DNA of 28,078 bases from a virus. The notes below the pieces were generated by a model, which saw only the letters and a program-made list of their open reading frames with translations, did no database searches and had not been told where the DNA came from. The position numbers and the translations under genes are program-made. The stretch lies in the IMG/VR virus record IMGVR_UViG_3300001450_007678, positions 29,963-58,040 of that record; one strand, given 5' to 3'. This document shows positions 23,656 to 28,078 of this stretch, piece by piece (within the stretch, counting starts at the first letter, position 1; every line of letters begins with the position of its first letter).

Positions 23656-24224
23656 TTTACTTTACCGTTTTGAATATAAATACTTTCAGGTTTTCTTATA
23701 ACCTGACCTTTTAAATTGTAAATTAAATTAGTCTCTTCTGAGTTTTTAATTATTTCTATAATTTGAGTGTTACACGGAAGTCCTGTGTCACAATCAATAT
23801 ATTCTTCTATATATATCCATTCGGTTTCAATTACTTCTATAAATAAAGTATCTAATATATCTTCATAAATATAAAGAGTATCTATTTCTTCTATTACTTG
23901 AATTTCAATAATAGTATCGGTTAAGTTAATATATTCTATCACGTCTACATACACTGTATCGCACTCTACAACATCAATAGTGCAATCAATAATAGTTGTA
24001 GGTGTAGTTTCTTGTTCATCTGTTGCATCTACACAGTCTTCCCATCCATCATTAAGCCACGTTCCTGGAACACACCCCTCAGGTGAGTATTGTGTCCAAT
24101 TAGATTCATCATCTCCACAATAAAAACCTCCTGACTCTGCACAAGCCACGCAGTTATTATTATAATCTTGAGACAACACAATTCCGCTTAATAAAATAAA
24201 TAATAATAATATGTATTTTTTCAT
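23643..24224 (-). CDS. Secreted Cys-rich protein with T9SS sorting-tail-like C-terminus, 193 aa
   Basis: Residues 1-19 form a signal peptide (MKKYILLLFILLSGIVLS). The mature N-terminus is Cys-rich: C25, C28, C36, C51 and C64 in a PSI/knottin-like spacing (CVACAESGGFYC, EGCVPGTW, EDCVDATDE). Residues 80-150 are acidic and alternate hydrophobic and polar residues (DTLYIYEDILDTLFIEVIE), suggesting extended beta structure. The last 27 residues, with LIYNLKGQVIRKPE followed by SIYIQNGKVKWLK, match the 'YnlkGqvv..p..giYi.nGK' form of type IX secretion C-terminal tails in Bacteroidota. Outer-surface delivery is therefore plausible but unproven. Two bases separate it from the beta-barrel gene. Confidence 0.7.
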   Translation of the reverse strand: MKKYILLLFILLSGIVLSQDYNNNCVACAESGGFYCGDDESNWTQYSPEGCVPGTWLNDGWEDCVDATDEQETTPTTIIDCTIDVVECDTVYVDVIEYINLTDTIIEIQVIEEIDTLYIYEDILDTLFIEVIETEWIYIEEYIDCDTGLPCNTQIIEIIKNSEETNLIYNLKGQVIRKPESIYIQNGKVKWLK

Positions 24225-24226
24225 AC

Positions 24227-25243
24227 TTAAAAGAATAAATAGTTAAACCCAACCTTTAATTCATATACAGGCTTCATCCAATACCTTTGGTGTGTTCCTT
24301 CTACAAAGATACCTAAATTCTTTGTAACTCGTGAACCAAACACAACTCCTGCGTCCCATTCTGCCCAATCACTGTTCTCGAGTCCATACTCAAAAGAGTA
24401 ATTATCAAACCCATAATGCAAAGGTAGTAAATTATACCATATATGAATCCATAGTTTTGGTGACCATTTATAGTACGAAACACCTAAAACAGCACTTATT
24501 TCGTTTTGAGTGCCTAACTTATCTAATTCTTGTTCATTGAAAGATGCGACTGCATCTCCAAAATAATGCTTATAAAACTCATCATTTGATGTAGCTATTA
24601 GCTTTTCATTACTAAACCAATGCCACCCCCCATTTACAAATTGCCTGCTATATCCAAAGTCTGCAGCCAACTCGACAAAAGTAGTTTCCCCGGGTGTCCA
24701 AAAATCCTCAATAGGATTAACTCCATATACAGGATGATTACGGAAACATAATCCGGCAGTAAAATCCCACGCACCTTTTGTAACTCTAAATCGACTATCA
24801 AAAGAAGTATATTCTAAATTTACTCTTTGATTGTCTTTGTATTGTAATTTATTAACTGTTTTATTTCCAAGATAACGTAACCAAAAATTTGCATTATTAA
24901 ATTTTTCACCACGATTCCGTATAAAAGAATAATTAAGAAGATACTCCCAACCATTAGCATTACCAACAGTAACGTTATCTGAAACAGTTCGCTCAGTACC
25001 GTAGTACCACGTTTTAACTTTGTACTCATAATCAAATCTAGCAATTTTTCGAATACCTATTGTTAAATTATAGTCATATTCGTTAATTTGTGTTACATCC
25101 TCATAACCCCTATCTATAGCAATGTAATTTTCTCTTTCCACCATAGAAGTACCCATAGTAAAAGAAGTATATACAGTAGAATATTTAAAGAATTGTCCAA
25201 ATGAAAGTAACGGAAATAATAATAATAAAAATAATGCTTTCAT
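24227..25243 (-). CDS. Secreted outer-membrane beta-barrel-type protein, 338 aa
   Basis: Residues 1-17 are a clear Sec signal peptide (MKALFLLLLFPLLSFGQ). The mature chain is rich in aromatic residues and alternates polar and hydrophobic positions in many stretches (YDYNLTIGIRKIARFDYEYK, WEYLLNYSFIRN, AWDFTAGLCFRNH, WDAGVVFGSRVTKNLGIFVE), as outer-membrane barrels do. It ends in KVGFNYLFF; a terminal aromatic residue is the BAM recognition signature. It has no membrane helix beyond the signal. A phage-made outer-membrane protein could block further phage adsorption, or weaken the outer membrane at lysis. Its start overlaps the upstream 42-residue ORF (ATGA). Confidence 0.72.
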   Translation of the reverse strand: MKALFLLLLFPLLSFGQFFKYSTVYTSFTMGTSMVERENYIAIDRGYEDVTQINEYDYNLTIGIRKIARFDYEYKVKTWYYGTERTVSDNVTVGNANGWEYLLNYSFIRNRGEKFNNANFWLRYLGNKTVNKLQYKDNQRVNLEYTSFDSRFRVTKGAWDFTAGLCFRNHPVYGVNPIEDFWTPGETTFVELAADFGYSRQFVNGGWHWFSNEKLIATSNDEFYKHYFGDAVASFNEQELDKLGTQNEISAVLGVSYYKWSPKLWIHIWYNLLPLHYGFDNYSFEYGLENSDWAEWDAGVVFGSRVTKNLGIFVEGTHQRYWMKPVYELKVGFNYLFF

Positions 25244-25368
25244 CTTCCCTGACCTCTATAATGTTTTACATAATTAGTAGCTCCCTTTGAATACGTAGAC
25301 TTGCTCTTGCTGTGTCTTTTGTGCTTGTTCTTTTTGTTGGGCTGAAATCGAAATACGGTTTTTGACAT
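25240..25368 (-). CDS. Small basic protein, 42 aa, overlapping another ORF
   Basis: The product is MSKTVFRFQPNKKNKHKRHS followed by KSKSTYSKGATNYVKHYRGQGR. The TGA overlaps the next ATG (ATGA), the standard junction here. Its Lys/Arg-rich body and YRGQGR ending resemble other short phage proteins of this kind I recall. Against it: the codons in the overlap often end in G or C, unlike neighbouring genes, and 95 bases are shared out of frame with the 50-residue ORF at 25274. One of the two, or both, may be real. Confidence 0.45.
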   Translation of the reverse strand: MSKTVFRFQPNKKNKHKRHSKSKSTYSKGATNYVKHYRGQGR

Positions 25369-25426
25369 CTTTAATAAAATATTTTATTTTATAGCTACCA
25401 TTTAGTGTTATGCCCGTTGTCCACAT
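25274..25426 (-). CDS. Small protein, 50 aa, overlapping another ORF
   Basis: The ATG at 25426 follows the stop of the 182-residue gene by one base (TAATATG), the most common junction of this genome. The product starts MWTTGITLNGSYKIKYFIKD and continues with a Gln-rich helix AQQKEQAQKTQQEQVYVFKG. Codon endings are mostly A or T as in neighbouring genes, which favours this frame. It overlaps the 42-residue ORF by 95 bases in another frame. Function unknown. Confidence 0.5.
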   Translation of the reverse strand: MWTTGITLNGSYKIKYFIKDVKNRISISAQQKEQAQKTQQEQVYVFKGSY

Positions 25427-25427
25427 A

Positions 25428-25976
25428 TTAATTATACGTAATATAAATTAGACCATCACTACTAATGGAAGTATTTTTAAGAAGTGCTACAGTCTGTATA
25501 GGAACAATTGATATTTCTGATAAAACAGGACCAAGCCAAGTGTGTACACCAATAAGTCCGGAGGTAGAAACAGACGTCCCATCCCATCCCAGGTCGGCAA
25601 ATTCTAATATGTCAGTTTTGGCTAGGTCACCACAAAACATTAGTATTCCTGCATGAGGAGTGTTTTTATATATACCTACAGGTTTACCGCCTGCTACACC
25701 CGTGGCATCTGTTACCGCAAACTTTATGCCGGAAGTTATACTTGTTATTATACTTCTATTACCTATAGCAGGTCCATTAGGAACATATATAACATCTCCA
25801 ACACCCACACCGTCTGCCAATATATCTTGTCCTGCAACAAGAGTAATATCGAGTCCTACAACCAAGTTAACATCATAAGTTTTTATATAGTTTTGAGGTG
25901 CAGGATTATAAACGTTGTTTGGATTTGCTCCATCTAGTCTAAAAGCTCTTTTTGGGTAAAATAATTGATTAGGCAT
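25428..25976 (-). CDS. Beta-rich probable virion protein, 182 aa
   Basis: The protein lacks a signal peptide and membrane segment and is low in charge. Its N-terminus is MPNQLFYPKRAFRLDGANPN then NVYNPAPQNYIKTYDVNLV. The middle is a run of beta strands and turns (DITLVAGQDILADGVGVGDV, YVPNGPAIGNRSIITSITSG), with a C-terminal half containing GILMFCGDLAKTDILEFADL and ending GLIYITYN. The Gly/Val/Ile-rich beta style suits a head decoration or appendage protein. It is the only mid-sized acidic-neutral product among many tiny basic ones. I do not recognise the family. Confidence 0.6.
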   Translation of the reverse strand: MPNQLFYPKRAFRLDGANPNNVYNPAPQNYIKTYDVNLVVGLDITLVAGQDILADGVGVGDVIYVPNGPAIGNRSIITSITSGIKFAVTDATGVAGGKPVGIYKNTPHAGILMFCGDLAKTDILEFADLGWDGTSVSTSGLIGVHTWLGPVLSEISIVPIQTVALLKNTSISSDGLIYITYN

Positions 25977-25989
25977 AACTTTTTTTTAT

Positions 25990-26208
25990 TTATTTATCAT
26001 AAGGGAATATTCTGTTTAAGGAATCTTTTCGTTTTCCACACCCACAGTCTTTTCCTGTTGCATTTGCTACCGCATCTACAGCTTTTTTAATTCCTGTAGC
26101 TTTAGTAAATTTCTCTATCGTATCTCCCAATCCACGACTTTTGTCATTGGAAGGGATATATTTATTTTTATTAGGACCAACTCCTAATACTTGTCTTCTA
26201 GTACTCAT
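25990..26208 (-). CDS. Small protein with DCGCGKRKDSLN motif, 72 aa
   Basis: The start is set at the ATG at 26208 (MSTRRQVLGVGPNKNKYIPS), two bases after the preceding stop; an upstream TTG in frame would overlap that gene. Residues 28-48 are helical (GLGDTIEKFTKATGIKKAVD), and the C-terminus is DCGCGKRKDSLNRIFPYDK. Short phage proteins ending in a C-G-C-x-K-R-x-x-x-L-N-x-x-F-P-Y segment are common, in my memory, in many unrelated tailed phages, but their function is unknown to me. The paired cysteines could bind metal. Confidence 0.65.
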   Translation of the reverse strand: MSTRRQVLGVGPNKNKYIPSNDKSRGLGDTIEKFTKATGIKKAVDAVANATGKDCGCGKRKDSLNRIFPYDK

Positions 26209-26210
26209 AT

Positions 26211-26378
26211 TTAACAATTGCAGTTTTTATTAAAACCTATGTTAAATATAATAAATTTAGCACATCCTTTTGATAGGTCTCCTTTGACTTCTAACATAGT
26301 TAATCCTCCTACTCTCCATTCTATTGCTATCTTGTCCCATTGTCTTGCGTTACTTGAAAAATAATTTACAAACTTCAT
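26211..26378 (-). CDS. Small protein, 55 aa
   Basis: This ORF fills the gap between the 159-residue basic gene and the 72-residue gene. The ATG at 26378 begins MKFVNYFSSNARQWDKIAIE, followed by WRVGGLTMLEVKGDLSKGCA and KFIIFNIGFNKNCNC. It has 55 residues, a mixed beta composition and three cysteines, two in the terminal CNC. The stop lies two bases before the next ATG. Codon use is like the neighbours. Function unknown. Confidence 0.6.
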   Translation of the reverse strand: MKFVNYFSSNARQWDKIAIEWRVGGLTMLEVKGDLSKGCAKFIIFNIGFNKNCNC

Positions 26379-26397
26379 ATTATATTAATTTTAATTA

Positions 26398-26877
26398 TTA
26401 TTTATTTCTTTTCATGTTCATTCTTTTTAAACTCACTCTTTGAGTTTTAGGAACACCTGTATATTTTTTCTTTTTTACTCTATGTCCCCTTTTTGTAGTT
26501 ACTACTTTTTCTTTTTGAATATGCTTTCGGTTGTAGTTAACAGTTTGTTTTTGTTTAACATTACCTGACTTTACTTTTTGCTTTACAACTCTTCGTTCAC
26601 CTATAACACCTTCTTGTCTTTTGTCAACCTGTACTCGTTTGTTTCCGCCCTCAGTTTTAACAACTTTTCTTTTTCTTCCTGTTATGGGGTTTTTATATCT
26701 CCTAGTAGTAACTTTTCTTCCAGACGCATCAGTTGTTTTAGTTTGTTTATATACAGGCTTAATTATTTTCTTAACTACTTTTTTTACTCCTGCGCGTGCT
26801 TTTCTTATAGCATTACCAACTTTACTACCTCCCGGTTTTCTTCGTAACGATATTTTTCTTTTACCCATTTTTGGCAT
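26398..26877 (-). CDS. Highly basic protein, histone/protamine-like composition, 159 aa
   Basis: I count 57 Lys or Arg in 159 residues against about six Asp or Glu, a net charge near +50. Runs include GKRKISLRRKPGGSK, ARAGVKKVVKKIIKP, RRYKNPITGRKRKVVK and RVKKKKYTGVPK. A repeated V-V-K/T-x-K-R-G pattern gives alternating basic and beta-branched residues. No enzyme motif is present. Nucleic-acid binding, for example DNA condensation or packaging inside the capsid, is the natural inference, but a ribosome-directed role cannot be excluded. It lies in a cluster of five other small basic genes. Confidence 0.65.
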   Translation of the reverse strand: MPKMGKRKISLRRKPGGSKVGNAIRKARAGVKKVVKKIIKPVYKQTKTTDASGRKVTTRRYKNPITGRKRKVVKTEGGNKRVQVDKRQEGVIGERRVVKQKVKSGNVKQKQTVNYNRKHIQKEKVVTTKRGHRVKKKKYTGVPKTQRVSLKRMNMKRNK

Positions 26878-26884
26878 AACTCAA

Positions 26885-27085
26885 TTATTTAGTACTACAT
26901 CCAAAGTTTTTGGCATAATTAGCCATTTTTACAACACTACCTGAATACTTTTTAGTATTCTTCATAACGGCATTAGCAGCCGAACAAGCGTCTTTAAACC
27001 CGTTCTTTTTTGCCCAATCCGTAAATTTTCCCTCATTTTTTTCTTTAATTTCAGGAAACTTTTTAGTTCGTCCTTTTGTAGCCAT
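26885..27085 (-). CDS. Small phage protein of FTDWAKKNGF/MANYAKNFGC type, 66 aa
   Basis: Residues 19-63 form a compact unit, GKFTDWAKKNGFKDACSAAN, then AVMKNTKKYSGSVVKMANYA and KNFGC, with two cysteines (C34 and C63) that recur at the same places in similar phage proteins I remember. Two or three helices are expected. The basic N-terminus MATKGRTKKFPEIKEKNEGK is flexible. The start shares a base with the upstream stop (TAATG). Function unknown; a virion-packaged protein is possible. Confidence 0.68.
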   Translation of the reverse strand: MATKGRTKKFPEIKEKNEGKFTDWAKKNGFKDACSAANAVMKNTKKYSGSVVKMANYAKNFGCSTK

Positions 27086-27339
27086 TATGATTTTCTCATT
27101 ATACCCGTTCTATTACTACCTGTTTGAGTTTTAAACCCGTGGTGTAATTTAGCTTTTACGCTTTTAGGGTAGTGCTTGTCTTCTTTCATTGAATGATTAC
27201 CTTCGTACGGGTGACCATATCTTGATTTAGACATTCCTTTAGACTCATCTCTTCGAGACTTCATAGATTGAGAATGAGGTCCTTTATGCTTCATACCTAA
27301 AGATTCATCTAATCTTGAATTATAACCTTGCTTTTTCAT
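27085..27339 (-). CDS. Small basic protein with SRxDESxGM repeats, 84 aa
   Basis: The chain is hydrophilic and probably disordered. An internal repeat is visible: SRLDESLGM at about residues 8-16 and SRRDESKGM at about 28-36, each followed by a basic His/Ser stretch (KHKGPHSQSMK, SKSRYGHPYEG). The C-terminus is KLHHGFKTQTGSNRTGIMRKS. It has about ten histidines or arginines mixed with lysines. I recall similar RLDESLGM/RRDESKGM phage proteins without known function. It is coupled to the 66-residue gene by TAATG. Confidence 0.65.
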   Translation of the reverse strand: MKKQGYNSRLDESLGMKHKGPHSQSMKSRRDESKGMSKSRYGHPYEGNHSMKEDKHYPKSVKAKLHHGFKTQTGSNRTGIMRKS

Positions 27340-27361
27340 TTGTTAATTTTTAAAATTATTA

Positions 27362-27535
27362 CTAGTACCCTGTACTTTTCATTGTTTTCTCCACGCCGTA
27401 GCCTGGGTTATTCTTTATTGAACCGTGATTCATTTTTGCAAACTCATGTGCTTGCGCTTTTCCTACTGCGGTATAAGGAAAAACTTTTGTTTTAGTTTTA
27501 CCTGTATTGTCGCATTTATATTTTACTGTTGGCAT
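27362..27535 (-). CDS. Small conserved-looking protein, 57 aa
   Basis: The ATG at 27535 opens MPTVKYKCDNTGKTKTKVFP then YTAVGKAQAHEFAKMNHGSI and ends GYGVEKTMKSTGY before a TAG. The pattern 'GKTKTKvFPYTa.GkaqA..FAk.n.G....NPGYG' is familiar from short proteins of tailed phages. The gene has its own TATCTTTG element 20 bases upstream. Function unknown. Confidence 0.65.
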   Translation of the reverse strand: MPTVKYKCDNTGKTKTKVFPYTAVGKAQAHEFAKMNHGSIKNNPGYGVEKTMKSTGY

Positions 27536-27555
27536 ATTTTATATATTTTATTTTA

Positions 27556-27563
27556 CAAAGATA
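27556..27563 (-). promoter_or_regulatory. Promoter -7 element TATCTTTG before the 57-residue gene
   Basis: The minus strand reads AATTTACTATCTTTGTAAAA, with the same ACTATCTTTGTA core as the element before the GNAT-like gene. It lies in the 36-base gap after the 113-residue gene and 20 bases before the ATG at 27535. Confidence 0.62.
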
Positions 27564-27571
27564 GTAAATTA

Positions 27572-27913
27572 TTATTTCTTCTTTTCCTTATTATTTTTTT
27601 TCTTGTTTAAACTTTTTTTGGTTGCACTAATTGTATTATAAGCCTCCAAGACTTTACCTTTTTTAATATTACTAATGGTTTCTTTTGTTCCTTTATATAA
27701 CTTGTAAAGATTAGTGTCTTTAGCTTTAGAAACTTTATCTACTACTTTTTTAACAACCTTACCTACTTTAGTCTTTTTAACTTTATCTATTGCCTGCTCT
27801 ACTCCCGTTTTTCCTGTAGATTTTTTTATTTCCTGGCGCTTATTTTTTCTTTCTTGTCTTTTATTAACTCGCTCTTCTTTTTTAGCGCGCATTTTATCTC
27901 CAAATTTACTCAT
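27572..27913 (-). CDS. Lysine-rich helical protein, 113 aa
   Basis: Residues 1-32 are a continuous charged helix (KFGDKMRAKKEERVNKRQER, then KNKRQEIKKS). A middle part GVEQAIDKVKKTKVGKVVKK and VVDKVSKAKD is amphipathic and Lys/Val-rich, and the last 20 residues are almost only Lys and Asn. It has no enzyme motif and no membrane segment. The composition resembles eukaryotic linker histone tails and bacterial histone-like proteins, so nucleic-acid binding is likely. The start follows the preceding stop by one base (TAATATG). Confidence 0.65.
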   Translation of the reverse strand: MSKFGDKMRAKKEERVNKRQERKNKRQEIKKSTGKTGVEQAIDKVKKTKVGKVVKKVVDKVSKAKDTNLYKLYKGTKETISNIKKGKVLEAYNTISATKKSLNKKKNNKEKKK

Positions 27914-27914
27914 A

Positions 27915-28078
27915 TTATTTATTTGTTGGTCGTGTTACTGTTCTTTTACCTTTAGAATAATTAATAGTTTTCTTTAACTTTCCTTTTTTATTAAACTTTT
28001 TTACCTTTCTAGTTCCTTCTGATATTTTATTTAATAACGACTTATTGTCTGAACCTGTTGTCTCAACAATTTTTTTAA
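27915..28078 (-). CDS. Basic protein, C-terminal fragment (5' end outside window)
   Basis: The frame is open from the window edge for 53 codons to TAA at 27915-27917. It reads KKIVETTGSDNKSLLNKISE, then GTRKVKKFNKKGKLKKTINY and SKGKRTVTRPTNK. It is very basic and resembles its neighbours in composition. The N-terminus is not in the window, so no family can be assigned. Confidence 0.55.
   Translation of the reverse strand, partial: KKIVETTGSDNKSLLNKISEGTRKVKKFNKKGKLKKTINYSKGKRTVTRPTNK

Noticed and set aside
26209-26217. TTG start giving three more residues to the 72-residue protein
   Set aside because: It overlaps the stop of the 55-residue gene, while the ATG at 26208 gives a normal two-base gap.
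26578-26944. Plus-strand ORFs of 89 and 107 codons opposite the basic protein genes
   Set aside because: Reverse reading of Lys/Arg codons gives long Phe/Leu/Ser-rich open frames; no independent support.
1-28078. CRISPR array, tRNA, integrase/attachment site or diversity-generating retroelement
   Set aside because: No regularly spaced repeats, no tRNA cloverleaf, no recombinase and no reverse transcriptase were seen in any frame.

Overview
This window is a 28 kb piece of a tailed phage genome (or prophage). Every gene I can support reads on the minus strand, so transcription runs from position 28078 toward position 1. No bacterial housekeeping gene, tRNA, rRNA, integrase or transposase is visible. 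Three things point to a member of the Bacteroidota, probably a marine flavobacterium, as host: very AT-rich DNA; almost no Shine-Dalgarno sequences before start codons; and several copies of the Bacteroidota sigma-factor -7 element TAnnTTTG just upstream of genes. The large terminase, portal and major capsid proteins, and a very long tail protein beginning with a 'GKMNKAVDERLLPPGEYVDA'-type segment, resemble by memory and layout the structural block of crAss-like podoviruses and related large marine Bacteroidota podoviruses. That placement is inference and was not tested by a search.

Layout in the direction of transcription. (1) 28078-25240: a run of very small, mostly Lys/Arg-rich genes, with one 182-residue beta-rich protein of probable virion role. 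(2) 25243-22160: an envelope and lysis cassette. It holds a secreted outer-membrane-type beta-barrel protein, a secreted Cys-rich protein whose C-terminus looks like a type IX secretion (T9SS) sorting tail, a one-pass membrane coiled-coil protein, a secreted thioredoxin-fold protein lacking both active-site cysteines, an M15 peptidase endolysin and a holin. (3) 22155-19326: small genes of unknown function, a GroES-like protein, a 2-oxoglutarate/Fe(II) dioxygenase and a small gene before the terminase. (4) 19348-12014: large terminase, portal, scaffold-like protein and major capsid protein, closed by a strong terminator. (5) 11930-1162: head-tail and tail genes, including the 1649-residue tail protein. 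(6) 1122-1: a GNAT-fold protein followed by a probable ejection/internal virion protein cut by the window edge.

Genes are packed tightly. Junctions of the forms ATGA, TAATG and TAATATG recur, which suggests translational coupling without Shine-Dalgarno pairing. Promoter-like TAnnTTTG elements subdivide the unit, and two hairpin-plus-T-tract terminators separate the major capsid gene and a 93-residue gene from what follows. Five short genes (at 21900, 22027, 25240 or 25274, 26211 and 27362) have well-formed junctions with their neighbours but are easy to miss because of their size.

The most notable parts are the secreted envelope cassette with the T9SS-like tail, the near-leaderless promoters, the terminator whose T tract merges into the next promoter, the cluster of small basic proteins, and two out-of-frame overlapping ORFs at 25240-25426.
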